DNA of 45,306 nucleotides from Acrocarpospora phusangensis (lineage in GTDB: Bacteria > Actinomycetota > Actinomycetes > Streptosporangiales > Streptosporangiaceae), in the NCBI RefSeq assembly GCF_016862995.1, contig NZ_BOOA01000064.1, positions 1-45,306 of the forward strand, in the 5' to 3' direction. Below, one piece after another: positions 26,401 through 34,533 of the stretch. Each line of letters begins with the position of its first letter. The first letter of the stretch is position 1. The notes below the pieces were generated by a model. That model made no database searches, was not told the DNA's origin, and worked only from the letters and a program-made list of their open reading frames with translations. The position numbers and the translations under genes are program-made.

Positions 26401-27333
26401 ATGGCATGGGAATCCGCCGTTGAGATCGTCGAGGTCGGCCCCCGGGACGGCCTGCAGAACGAGAGCACCCTGGTCACCACCGAAGTCAAAGTTGCATACA
26501 TCCGCGCTCTGGTGGACGCGGGCGTCCGCCGGATCGAGGCGACCAGTTTCGTGCATCCGCGACGGGTGCCGCAGATGGCGGACGCGGAGGCGGTCATGGC
26601 CGGCGTGCCCAGGCGGGCCGGGCTGAGCTACATCGGCCTGGTGGTCAACGGGCGCGGCCTGGAGCGCGCCCTGGACGCCGGGGTCGACGAGGTCAACGCC
26701 GTGGTGGTGGCCACCGAGACGTTCTCGCAGCGGAACCAGGGCATGTCAATCGCCGAGGCGGTGCGCTCGTTCGCCGCGATCAGCGGAAGCGCCCACGACG
26801 GCGGGCTGCGGGTCACCGCGACCATCGGGTCCAGCTTCGGCTGCCCGTTCGAGGGCGAGGTCGCCCCGGCCACGGTCGCCGAACTGGCCCGGCGGTGCGC
26901 CGACGCCGGCGCCGACGAAATCGCCCTCGCCGACACCATCGGCGTGGGCGTGCCCGCCGACGTGGACCGCCTCGTCGACGCGGTCCGCGAGGTCACCGGC
27001 CTGCCGCTGCGTTTCCACTTCCACAACACCCGCAACACCGGCTACGCCAACGCCCTGCGCGCGGTGGCCCGCGGCGCGGCGGCGCTGGACAGCAGCGGCG
27101 GCGGCATCGGCGGCTGCCCGTTCGCGCCGGCCGCTACCGGTAACATCGCCACCGAGGACCTCGCCTACGCCCTGCGCCGCTCCGGCGTGGCCTCCGGCCT
27201 GGACCACCACAAGCTCATCGACGCCGCCGCGCTCATCGAGCGCGAACTCGGCATCCGGCTGCCCGCGCTGCTCGGGCGGGCGGGCGACTTCCCGGCCGCG
27301 CAGCCCGGGAGGACGGGGGACGTCCCATCATGA
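26401..27333 (+). CDS. Hydroxymethylglutaryl-CoA lyase-like enzyme
   Basis: This 310-aa DRE-TIM metallolyase has Arg15-Asp16 (EVGPRDGLQNE), SFVHPRRVPQMAD, and the signature GGIGGCPFAPAATGNIATEDL with the catalytic cysteine. The metal motif reads HFHNTRNTGYAN, where HMG-CoA lyases usually have HxHDT, so a neighbouring residue differs. The family cleaves 3-hydroxy-3-methylglutaryl-CoA and related 3-hydroxyacyl-CoA esters into acetyl-CoA and a ketone or aldehyde. ATG at 26401 fits the family's N-terminus; an upstream ATG at 26362 would add 13 unlikely residues. The stop overlaps the next gene (ATGA). It probably cleaves the CoA ester made by the CaiB-like transferase. Confidence 0.88.
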   Translation: MAWESAVEIVEVGPRDGLQNESTLVTTEVKVAYIRALVDAGVRRIEATSFVHPRRVPQMADAEAVMAGVPRRAGLSYIGLVVNGRGLERALDAGVDEVNAVVVATETFSQRNQGMSIAEAVRSFAAISGSAHDGGLRVTATIGSSFGCPFEGEVAPATVAELARRCADAGADEIALADTIGVGVPADVDRLVDAVREVTGLPLRFHFHNTRNTGYANALRAVARGAAALDSSGGGIGGCPFAPAATGNIATEDLAYALRRSGVASGLDHHKLIDAAALIERELGIRLPALLGRAGDFPAAQPGRTGDVPS

Positions 27334-28433
27334 AGGCCGCCATCATGACCGAGGTGGGCGCTGAACTGACCGTCGCCGACGACGTCGAACTCGACCCGCC
27401 CCGCGCCGGCGAGGTACGCGTCGACGTCCTCCACTGCGGCGTCTGCCATTCCGACCTGCACTACCTCGACGGAACCCTGCGCACCGGCCTGCCGGTGATC
27501 CTCGGGCACGAGGCGGCGGGCGTCGTCAGCGAGACCGGCCCCGGCGTGACCGGCCTGGAACCGGGCGACAAGGTCGTGCTCACCATGGCGCCGTCCTGCG
27601 GGCGCTGCTACTGGTGCGCGCTCGGGGAGCGTACGCTCTGCCAGCGCTTCGCCGGCCTGGTCGGCGGCGCCTACCCGGACGGTTCCACCCGGCTGTCCTG
27701 GCGGGGCGCCCCGGTCCGGCGCGGTCTGGTGCTGTCCGCGTTCGCGCGGCAGACGGTCGTCCCGGCCGAGGCGGCCGTACGGATCCCCGGCGACGTGCCC
27801 ACCGAGATCGCGGCGGTGGTCGGCTGTGCCGTACAGACCGGCGTCGGCGCCGTGCTCAACACGGCCAGGGTGCCGGCCGGAGCGTCGGTCGTCGTGGTCG
27901 GGCTCGGCGCGGTCGGCCTGTCGATCGTGCAGGCCGCGGTCGTCGCGGGCGCCACCACGATCCTCGGCGTGGACACCGCCGCCGCACGTCGCGAGCACGC
28001 GATCCGCTTCGGCGCGACCCACGTGCTCGACCCGGCGGCGGACAAGGTCAGCACGGTCGCCCGGGACCTCACCGCCGGGCGCGGCGCCGACTACGCCTTC
28101 GACGCCGTCGGCAAGGGCGACATCGTGCAGACGCTGCTCAAGGCCACCCGCAACGGCGGCACGACCGTGATGGTGGGCATACCGTCCACGACGGACACGG
28201 TCGTCGTGCCGGCGCTGATGCACGGCTTCTACGAGAAGAAGCTCATCGGCTGCTACCTCGGCTCGGCCAACCCGCACCGGGACTTCCCCCGCATCCTGGA
28301 CCTGTGGCGGGCGGGGCGGCTCGACCTGGGCGGCATGGTCACCATGCGCCGCCCGCTCGACGAGATCAACGCCGCGGTCGCCGACCTGAGGGCGGCCACG
28401 GGCGTGCGTACCGTTCTGGAGATGACGAAGTGA
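27330..28433 (+). CDS. Zinc-dependent alcohol dehydrogenase (MDR family)
   Basis: This 367-aa enzyme carries catalytic zinc ligands in HCGVCHSD (Cys39) and GHEAAG (His60-Glu61), the structural zinc cysteines Cys90, Cys93, Cys96 and Cys104, and a Rossmann motif VVVGLGAVGLS at about residues 188-198. It resembles the class III and mycothiol-type long-chain dehydrogenases of actinobacteria. It is coupled at both ends by 4-bp overlaps with the lyase and aldehyde dehydrogenase genes. It could oxidise an alcohol precursor or reduce the aldehyde produced in the pathway; direction is not decided by sequence. Confidence 0.93.
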   Translation: MKAAIMTEVGAELTVADDVELDPPRAGEVRVDVLHCGVCHSDLHYLDGTLRTGLPVILGHEAAGVVSETGPGVTGLEPGDKVVLTMAPSCGRCYWCALGERTLCQRFAGLVGGAYPDGSTRLSWRGAPVRRGLVLSAFARQTVVPAEAAVRIPGDVPTEIAAVVGCAVQTGVGAVLNTARVPAGASVVVVGLGAVGLSIVQAAVVAGATTILGVDTAAARREHAIRFGATHVLDPAADKVSTVARDLTAGRGADYAFDAVGKGDIVQTLLKATRNGGTTVMVGIPSTTDTVVVPALMHGFYEKKLIGCYLGSANPHRDFPRILDLWRAGRLDLGGMVTMRRPLDEINAAVADLRAATGVRTVLEMTK

Positions 28434-29806
28434 GATACGACCGCGCGTTCGTCGGCGGCGAGTGGGTACAGATCGACGGCGAGACGATGGACCTCGTCGA
28501 CCCCGCGACCGAGGACGTCTTCGCGACCCTCCACCTCGCCGGGGCGCCGATGGCCGAGGCCGCGATCGAGGCCGCCCGGGCCGCCTTCGACGGGTGGAGC
28601 GGCACCGGGACGGCCGGCCGCGCGGCGATCCTGCGCCGGGTGCGCGCGGCCGTCGCGGATCGCGCCGACGAGTTCGCGGCGCACATCACCCGGGACATGG
28701 GCTGCCCGCCGAAGATCGCCGCCGCGGTCCAGGTCGGCACGCCGCTCGCCGTCCTGGACGGCTATCTGTCCACCGCGGCGGAGGTCGCCGAGCAGGTCGG
28801 CAACTCCCTCGTCGTACGCGAACCGGTCGGCGTGGTCGCGGCCATCACGCCGTGGAACTATCCGCTGCACCAGGTGGTCGCCAAGGTGATGCCGGCCCTG
28901 CTCGCCGGGTGCACGGTCGTGCTCAAGCCGAGTGAGACGGCGCCGTCCGCGGCCATCCTGCTCACCGAGATCCTCGCCGCCGAGGGCGTACCGGCCGGGG
29001 TGTTCAATCTCGTCGTCGGCACCGGTCCGGTCGTCGGCGCCACGCTCTCCGCCCATCCCGGCGTGGACATGGTGTCCTTCACCGGCTCCACCGCCACCGG
29101 CCGGCAGATCGCGCGATCCGCCGCCGACACCGTCAAACGGGTCGCGCTCGAACTCGGCGGCAAGTCCGCGAGCGTGCTGCTGCCCGACGCCGACCTCGCC
29201 AAAGCGGTCAAGGCCACCGTCGCCAACGCGTTCCTCAACTCGGGTCAGACCTGCACCGCGTGGACCCGGCTGCTCGTGCACCGGGATCAGCACGACGAGG
29301 TCGCCGCGCTCGCCGGGGAGTTCGCCGAGGCGATGTCCGGGCGTCTCGGCCCGCTCGCGTCGCGCGCCCAGTGGGAGCGGGTCCAGGGATATCTCGAACA
29401 GGCCGACGCCACCGCGATCACCGGCGGTCCCGGCCGTCTCGCCGGCCGCGACCGCGGCTACTTCTGCCGGCCCACCGTCTACGCCGGGGTACGCCCGGAC
29501 GCGAGGATCGCGCAGGAGGAGATCTTCGGCCCGGTCCTGTCCGTCCTCCCGTACGCGGACGAGCCCGACGCGCTCGCGATCGCCAACGGCACCCCGTACG
29601 GGCTCGCCGGCGGCGTGTGGTCGGCCGACCGGGACCGCGCGCTCGCCTTCGCCAGACGCATGCGCACGGGCCAGGTGGACGTCAACGGAGCCCGGTTCAA
29701 CCCGCTGGCGCCGTTCGGCGGCTACGGCCAGTCCGGCAACGGCCGCGAACTCGGCCGCCACGGCCTCGACGAGTTCACCGAACTCAAGGCCATCCAACTG
29801 GACTAG
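28430..29806 (+). CDS. NAD(P)-dependent aldehyde dehydrogenase
   Basis: This 458-aa protein has the family residues Asn143 (ITPWNYPL), Glu241 (LELGGKS) and catalytic Cys275 (SGQTCTAW), plus the C-terminal FGGYGQSGNGRELG block. It would oxidise an aldehyde to an acid. The start is GTG at 28430, overlapping the alcohol dehydrogenase stop as GTGA. It is the last gene of the plus-strand catabolic operon and plausibly handles the aldehyde released by the lyase or formed by the dehydrogenase. Confidence 0.94.
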   Translation: MRYDRAFVGGEWVQIDGETMDLVDPATEDVFATLHLAGAPMAEAAIEAARAAFDGWSGTGTAGRAAILRRVRAAVADRADEFAAHITRDMGCPPKIAAAVQVGTPLAVLDGYLSTAAEVAEQVGNSLVVREPVGVVAAITPWNYPLHQVVAKVMPALLAGCTVVLKPSETAPSAAILLTEILAAEGVPAGVFNLVVGTGPVVGATLSAHPGVDMVSFTGSTATGRQIARSAADTVKRVALELGGKSASVLLPDADLAKAVKATVANAFLNSGQTCTAWTRLLVHRDQHDEVAALAGEFAEAMSGRLGPLASRAQWERVQGYLEQADATAITGGPGRLAGRDRGYFCRPTVYAGVRPDARIAQEEIFGPVLSVLPYADEPDALAIANGTPYGLAGGVWSADRDRALAFARRMRTGQVDVNGARFNPLAPFGGYGQSGNGRELGRHGLDEFTELKAIQLD

Positions 29807-29819
29807 GTGTGGAATCCTT

Positions 29820-29880
29820 TGGCGGTTCCGGCCGTTGGCCCAGATGCGGGCCTGTTTGGAGGATCCGCCCGGACGAGGTG
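29820..29880 (+). promoter_or_regulatory. Structured leader of the SMR exporter gene; possible guanidine-I (ykkC) riboswitch
   Basis: An eight-pair stem with one T-T mismatch, GGCGGTTCC (29821-29829) with GGATCCGCC (29861-29869), encloses a second stem GGCCC/GGGCC (29837-29841, 29848-29852). In order the strand holds GGTTCCG, TTGGCCCAGA, then GGA, GCCCGG and GA. These recall the conserved ykkC blocks GGGTTCCG, CTGGTCCGAGA and GGGA...GCCCGGGAGA, with some losses. It lies about 45 bp upstream of the start of a guanidinium-type exporter gene. A simple terminator for the aldehyde dehydrogenase gene is the alternative. Confidence 0.4.
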
Positions 29881-29924
29881 CGCCGTACCCGGTCAGCCAA
29901 GACGACGCTCTGAAAGGAGCCGTC

Positions 29925-30248
29925 ATGGCCTGGCTTTTGCTGGTCGCCGCTGGTCTGTTCGAGGTCGCCATGGCCTACTCGCTCAAGCTCAGCACCGGTT
30001 TCTCCGTCCCCCTCCCCAGCGTCGCCTTCGTCGTGTTCGCGATCCTCAGTTTCGGCCTGCTGGCGTACGCGCTGAAAAGCCTCGACGTCGGTACGGCCTA
30101 CGCCGTCTGGACCGGTATCGGCGCCGTCGGCACCGCCTCGCTCGGCATGATCGCCATGGGTGACGACGTGAGCCTCGTCAAGATCGTATCGATCGGGCTC
30201 ATCCTGGCCGGGGTGGCCGGGCTCAACCTCGCCGGCGGGACCCACTAG
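29925..30248 (+). CDS. gdx: SMR family exporter, guanidinium exporter (Gdx/SugE) type
   Basis: This 107-aa protein has four membrane segments and the conserved membrane glutamate in AAGLFEVAMAYSLKLSTGF (Glu13). KSLDVGTAYAVWTGIGAVGT is the hallmark of the SugE/Gdx branch, which exports guanidinium in exchange for protons, and differs from the EmrE multidrug branch. It acts as an antiparallel dimer in known relatives. ATG at 29925 follows AAAGGAG by five bases. A structured leader resembling a guanidine riboswitch precedes it, which fits this branch. Confidence 0.88.
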   Translation: MAWLLLVAAGLFEVAMAYSLKLSTGFSVPLPSVAFVVFAILSFGLLAYALKSLDVGTAYAVWTGIGAVGTASLGMIAMGDDVSLVKIVSIGLILAGVAGLNLAGGTH

Positions 30249-30257
30249 AACGCGGTT

Positions 30258-30287
30258 TTGACACCTCCCACGGGTAACCGCTATCTA
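30258..30287 (+). promoter_or_regulatory. Promoter of the PadR/ABC exporter operon
   Basis: TTGACA (30258-30263) is followed after 18 bp by TATCTA (30282-30287), a near-consensus sigma-70-type promoter. Two direct copies of (A)ACCG(C/T)TA, at about 30276-30283 and 30294-30301, flank the -10 element and could be operator halves for the PadR protein. Confidence 0.6.
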
Positions 30288-30311
30288 TTGGCCAACCGTT
30301 AGGGGGGTGGA

Positions 30312-30845
30312 GTGCAGGACGCAGTGCTGGCGATGCTGGCCAAGGAGCCGTCGCACGGGTACCACTTACACGCTCGGCTGCGGCGCAGTCTCGGCCCGCT
30401 GGGCGAGTCGATGAACCGTGGCCAGATCTACGTGACGCTGACCCGGCTGGAGCGGGCGGGACTCGTCGTCGGCGAACGGTCGGACGGCCTGCCCGAGCGG
30501 CCGGAGCGCAAGGTCTACGCGCTGACGCCGGCCGGGCAGCAGCGGGTGGCCGCCTGGCTGGCCGAGGTGGGCTGGCCGAAACCGGACCTGGCGGAGTTCC
30601 ATCTCAAGCTCGCCGCCGCCGCGGCGGCCCGCCTCGCCGACCCGGTGGAGCTGGTGGCGGCGCAGCGGCGCGAGTTGCTGCGCCGCCTGCGGGAGGCGCA
30701 GCGGGCGGCGCTGGCCGAACCGGCGGGGTCGGGCGCCGGCCTGCTGCTGGAAGGGGTCACGCTGCGGTTGCAGGCGGACCTGCGCTGGCTGGACGCCTGC
30801 GAGCGGGCCTGGTCGAAGGCCGATGACGAAGTCGAGGGTGGATGA
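30312..30845 (+). CDS. PadR-family transcriptional regulator
   Basis: This 177-aa protein has the PadR winged helix at residues 1-75 (AVLAMLAKEPSHGYHLHARL, NRGQIYVTLTRLERAGLV, PERKVYALTPAGQQRVAAWL) and a C-terminal helical dimerisation domain. The start is GTG at 30312 with AGGGGGGTGGA just upstream. It is the first gene of an operon with an ABC exporter and overlaps the ATPase gene by ATGA. Such regulators usually repress their own exporter operon and release it on binding a drug or stress signal. Confidence 0.93.
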   Translation: MQDAVLAMLAKEPSHGYHLHARLRRSLGPLGESMNRGQIYVTLTRLERAGLVVGERSDGLPERPERKVYALTPAGQQRVAAWLAEVGWPKPDLAEFHLKLAAAAAARLADPVELVAAQRRELLRRLREAQRAALAEPAGSGAGLLLEGVTLRLQADLRWLDACERAWSKADDEVEGG

Positions 30846-31582
30846 ACGTGTCAAATGCCGCAGTCCGGGTCCGCGGCCTGGTGAAGGACCACGGACGCGG
30901 GCAGGGCCGGGTCCGCGCGGTGGACGAGGTCGACCTGGAAGTGCCGCAGGGACAGATGCTGGCGGTGATGGGGCCCAGCGGCTGCGGGAAATCCACCCTG
31001 CTGCACCTGCTGGGCGGCCTGGAACGGCCCACCGATGGAGAGGTGTGGGTGGCGGGGCGGCGCATCGACATGCTGAGCGAGCGAGCCCTGGCGCGCATGC
31101 GGCGCCGGTCGGTGGGGTTCGTCTTCCAGGCGTTCCACCTGGTGGAGGAGCTGTCGGCGGCCGAGAACGTGGAGCTGCCCGCACTGCTGGCCGGGCGCTC
31201 GCGCCGCCAGGCCAGGCGGCGCGCGAGCCTGCTGCTGGAACGGGTCGGGCTCGCCGCGCGCGCCCGGCACCTGCCGTCGCAACTGTCGGGCGGGCAGCGT
31301 CAGCGGGTCGCCGTCGCTCGCGCGCTGGTCAACGACCCCCTGGTCGTCCTGGCCGACGAGCCGACCGGCAACCTCGACACCGCGGCGACCCTCGACGTGC
31401 TGAAGATCTTCGAGGAGCTGCGTTCCCCGGGGCAGAGCTTCGTGATCGTCACGCATGACGAGCGGGTGGCGGCCACGGCGGACCGGCTGGTCTCGATGCG
31501 CGACGGGATGTTCGTGGACGACACCTGGCTGGCCGGCTCCCACCCGCGCGGGCTCGGCGGTCTGATCGGGCTGGAGGGCTGA
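30842..31582 (+). CDS. ABC transporter ATPase (MacB/LolD type)
   Basis: This 246-aa single ATPase domain has the Walker A GPSGCGKST (residues about 41-49), Q-loop FVFQAFHLV, signature LSGGQRQRVAVARAL and Walker B VVLADEPTGNLD. The sequence AFHLVEELSAAENVELP is typical of MacB/LolD ATPases that work with FtsX-type permeases. ATG at 30842 overlaps the PadR stop. Its partner is the permease encoded six bases downstream. Confidence 0.95.
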   Translation: MNVSNAAVRVRGLVKDHGRGQGRVRAVDEVDLEVPQGQMLAVMGPSGCGKSTLLHLLGGLERPTDGEVWVAGRRIDMLSERALARMRRRSVGFVFQAFHLVEELSAAENVELPALLAGRSRRQARRRASLLLERVGLAARARHLPSQLSGGQRQRVAVARALVNDPLVVLADEPTGNLDTAATLDVLKIFEELRSPGQSFVIVTHDERVAATADRLVSMRDGMFVDDTWLAGSHPRGLGGLIGLEG

Positions 31583-31587
31583 ACGTC

Positions 31588-33408
31588 ATGGGTTCCCTCG
31601 CGCTCGTCGCGCGCCTGGTGCTGGCCGACGTGCGCCGGCACAAGGTCCAGGCCGCGATGCTGCTGCTCGCGGTGACCGTGGCCACCGCCACGATGGCCCT
31701 CGGCCTGTCCCTGCGCGACGTGAGCGACGGACTGTACGAGCAGACCCGCGCGGCCACCGCCGGGCCGGACGTGGTGGTGCTCTCCGGCGACAAGGGGCCG
31801 GCCGTGACCTCCGCCCTGACCTCCCTGGCGGACGCTCCTGAAGTGGTCGCCCACCATGGCCCCTACCGCATCGTCTACGCCGACCTCACCACGCGCGATT
31901 CCACGTCGTCTTCCGTGGTGTCGTCTTCCGTGGTGTCGTCTCCCGTGGTGGTGCACGGCTTCGCCGAGACGCCCGGCGCGGTCAACCGGCCGCTGGTGAC
32001 CTCGGGTTATTGGGTACGCCCCGGCGGCACGGTCCTCGAACGCGGCTTCGCCGCCGCGCTGGGCGTCCGCGTCGGCGATGACGTCACCATCGCCGGACGG
32101 CCGTACCCGGTCGTCGGGATCGCCGTCACCGCGGCCACCTCCATCTACCCCTGGGCGGCGCAGATCGGCCCGGGCGGCGGCCCGAGCGACTCCAGCGGCC
32201 TGGCCTGGATGACCCGATCGGACGCGCGGACGCTGGCGTCGTCCCACGAGCTCCCGGTGACCCTGGCGATGGACCTCAAGCTGCGCGATCCCGCCGCCAC
32301 CGAGGCGTTCCGCCACGCCCACCGCGTCCCCGCCGTCCGGATCAACTTCCACTCCTGGCAGTTCAAGGCCACCCAGGACATGGTCATCCTCAGGGACAGC
32401 CAGCCGATCCTGGTCGTCGGGAGCTGGCTGCTCAGCTTCCTGGCCGTCACCGGAGTAGCCGCGCTGGCCGTGGCACGCGCCGCCGAGCAGACGCGCCGGG
32501 CGGGGCTGCTCAAGGCCGTGGGCGCCGGCCCGGGTCTGATCGGGACCGTCCTGCTCGCCGAGTACCTGGCGCTGGCGCTGGCCGGTGACGCGCTGGGGCT
32601 GGCGATCGCCCGCCTGGCCCTGCCCGCCATCGCCAGCCCCACCGCCAGCCGGATCGGCGAGGCCGCCGGGCCGACCGTGGCCACCGTGATCACGGCGACC
32701 ATCCTCGCCCTGGTGGTGGCGGTGCTGTCCACGCTGCGCCCCACCCTGCGGGCCATGCGTACGGCGACCGTCTCGGCGCTGTCCGCCGGCGCGTACCAGC
32801 CGCGTCACCGCCCCTGGCTCACCGCGCTGTCGGCGCTGCTGCCGACGCCGCTCCTGCTCGGGCTGCGGCTGACCGCCCGCCGGCCGGACCGCGCCGTGCT
32901 GCAGGCGTGCTCCACCGCCACCACAGTGATCGCGATCGTCGCCCTGCTGACCCGGTACGTCCAGCCGGAGAGGGGCTACGGTCCGGACGGCTCCTTGGCC
33001 CTGCCCAACCTGCGGGACGAGCACGACCGCCGGCTGATGCTCGCCGTCGCCGTCCTGCTGATCGCACTCGCCGTCGTGAACACCATCACGCTCACCTGGA
33101 CCACGGCCATGGAGGCCCAGGCGAACATGGCCATCGCCCGTACGCTCGGCGCCACCCCGGGGCAGATCTCCGCGGGGCTGTCCATCGCCCAGCTCCTGCC
33201 CGGCCTGCCCGGCGCCGTCCTCGGCGTTCCCCTGGGCCTCGGCCTGCTCTCGATATTCGCTGCCCCGAACTGGACCGTACCCCCGTATTCCTGGCTGTAC
33301 GGCGCCGCACTCGCGACTCTCCTGGCCACGGCGGCACTCACCGCCCTGCCCGCACGCCTGGCGGCGCGGCGGCCCGTGGCACAGGCTCTCAGCGCCGAAA
33401 CAGCGTGA
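31588..33408 (+). CDS. FtsX-like ABC transporter permease
   Basis: This 606-aa membrane protein has an N-terminal membrane segment (residues about 18-38), a large extracytoplasmic domain (about 45-265), then two groups of membrane segments that fit a duplicated FtsX-type core (about 270-400 and 430-595). The second core keeps NMAIARTLGATPGQI, a usual FtsX coupling segment. It would work with the preceding ATPase to expel or sense a compound at the membrane. ATG at 31588 lies five bases after the ATPase stop. A Ser/Val repeat sits in the external domain. Confidence 0.92.
   Translation: MGSLALVARLVLADVRRHKVQAAMLLLAVTVATATMALGLSLRDVSDGLYEQTRAATAGPDVVVLSGDKGPAVTSALTSLADAPEVVAHHGPYRIVYADLTTRDSTSSSVVSSSVVSSPVVVHGFAETPGAVNRPLVTSGYWVRPGGTVLERGFAAALGVRVGDDVTIAGRPYPVVGIAVTAATSIYPWAAQIGPGGGPSDSSGLAWMTRSDARTLASSHELPVTLAMDLKLRDPAATEAFRHAHRVPAVRINFHSWQFKATQDMVILRDSQPILVVGSWLLSFLAVTGVAALAVARAAEQTRRAGLLKAVGAGPGLIGTVLLAEYLALALAGDALGLAIARLALPAIASPTASRIGEAAGPTVATVITATILALVVAVLSTLRPTLRAMRTATVSALSAGAYQPRHRPWLTALSALLPTPLLLGLRLTARRPDRAVLQACSTATTVIAIVALLTRYVQPERGYGPDGSLALPNLRDEHDRRLMLAVAVLLIALAVVNTITLTWTTAMEAQANMAIARTLGATPGQISAGLSIAQLLPGLPGAVLGVPLGLGLLSIFAAPNWTVPPYSWLYGAALATLLATAALTALPARLAARRPVAQALSAETA
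31906..31950. repeat. 15-bp tandem repeat in the permease gene
   Basis: Three head-to-tail copies of TCGTCTTCCGTGGTG (the last with one change) encode SSVVSSSVVSSPVV in the extracytoplasmic domain. The unit length keeps the reading frame. Confidence 0.85.
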
Positions 33409-33411
33409 TCG

Positions 33412-33437
33412 GCCTGTCGGACTATGTCAGGCTTTTT
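33412..33437 (+). terminator. Intrinsic terminator of the exporter operon
   Basis: GCCTG (33412-33416) pairs with CAGGC (33428-33432), followed directly by five T residues. It lies just after the permease stop. It is one of the few T-run terminators in the window. Confidence 0.55.
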
Positions 33438-33503
33438 GTAAATGTCCTTTTTTGTTAGCGTCCTTGCGCGGTGTCCTTGATCACAGACATGCCAAGGAGT
33501 TTG

Positions 33504-34523
33504 ATGATGGTGTGGCCGTCCCTCCGCCCGAGGAGGGCGTATCCCCTGCTCGTCGTCGCGGCGATGACCTCGATGGTGTCCGCGGCCGGGCTCACCGCCC
33601 TCCCGGCCGAGGCCCACTCCACGACGATCGAGCGTGTCTTCTCGTTATCCCCGGTCGAGGACGTAGACGTGTCCGAGTGGAACGACGAGAACTCGCCGGC
33701 CGGAAACTACAACTCTCACCTGGCGACGGGAACCATCTACGGGTACGCGATCCGCGCGCTCCTGAGGTTCGACACGGGCGTCCTGCCACCCGGCACGGTC
33801 ACGTCAGCCACCCTGTCGCTCTCCAACAACGCCGCGCCGAGTTGTGGCCCGGAGGTCGGTGAGGGGATCCAGGTTCGCCGCGTCACCAGCGCCTGGAGCC
33901 AGGAATTCCTGCACTGGGGCAACAAGCCCGACTCGACGACCGAGGATGCCCAGATCGCCACCAAGGCGGTCACCCCGGAGTGCGAGACGTGGCCGGACCG
34001 CGTCGAGTGGCCGGTGACGGGCATCGTCCAGGACTGGGTGGACGGAGCGGAGAACCATGGTCTGGTCCTCCAGTCCCCCTCCGAGGACACCAGCGTCGAC
34101 AACTACCGGTGGTTCTGGTCCTCCGAGAACCCGGACCTGCATCCGTTGCACGATCCGCCCGTCCTCACGGTCACCGTCGCCGTGGTGTCGGCGCCCAGGA
34201 TCTTCAAGTGCTATCTCGGCCCTGCTGATCTGCCGATGAGCGGCGGCATCAAGGTGCTCTCGCTGACCCCGACCGCCGGCACGGTCGTGACCGACCCCGC
34301 CGGAGGCGCGATCGGCGAGATCGAGATCGAACACGACCCCGCTGCCACCGGCCAGGGCACCGGCCCGATCTGGAGCGCGTCCGCCCCATACAGCGTCACA
34401 GTCCCCCCGGGCGTCCTGCAGAACGGCTGGGACATCCGGTGGCGTTGCCGCGCGACGAACCCCGCGGCCGGAACTCACTCCGACTGGTATCCATGGCGGT
34501 ATGGCACCGTGGACGTACCTTGA
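33504..34523 (+). CDS. Secreted DNRLRE-domain protein
   Basis: This 339-aa protein has a signal peptide (RPRRAYPLLVVAAMTSMVSAAGLTALPAEAHS, cleavage likely after AEA). It then has a DNRLRE-type domain of about 165 residues (YAIRALLRFDTGVLPPGTVTSATLSL, WPVTGIVQDWVDGAENHGLVLQS). This beta-rich domain occurs in secreted actinobacterial surface and toxin-like proteins. The last 110 residues form a second, unassigned beta-rich region. Start: AAGGAG at 33494-33499 points to ATG 33504 or 33507; longer starts from 33471 lack a site. It is separated from the exporter operon by a terminator. Function unknown. Confidence 0.8.
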   Translation: MMVWPSLRPRRAYPLLVVAAMTSMVSAAGLTALPAEAHSTTIERVFSLSPVEDVDVSEWNDENSPAGNYNSHLATGTIYGYAIRALLRFDTGVLPPGTVTSATLSLSNNAAPSCGPEVGEGIQVRRVTSAWSQEFLHWGNKPDSTTEDAQIATKAVTPECETWPDRVEWPVTGIVQDWVDGAENHGLVLQSPSEDTSVDNYRWFWSSENPDLHPLHDPPVLTVTVAVVSAPRIFKCYLGPADLPMSGGIKVLSLTPTAGTVVTDPAGGAIGEIEIEHDPAATGQGTGPIWSASAPYSVTVPPGVLQNGWDIRWRCRATNPAAGTHSDWYPWRYGTVDVP

Positions 34524-34533
34524 TCACATCGCG

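Noticed and set aside
30258-30301. Classical PadR operator (ATGT-N8-ACAT)
   Set aside because: This motif is absent. Only short direct ACCG(C/T)TA repeats were seen, so operator identity stays open.
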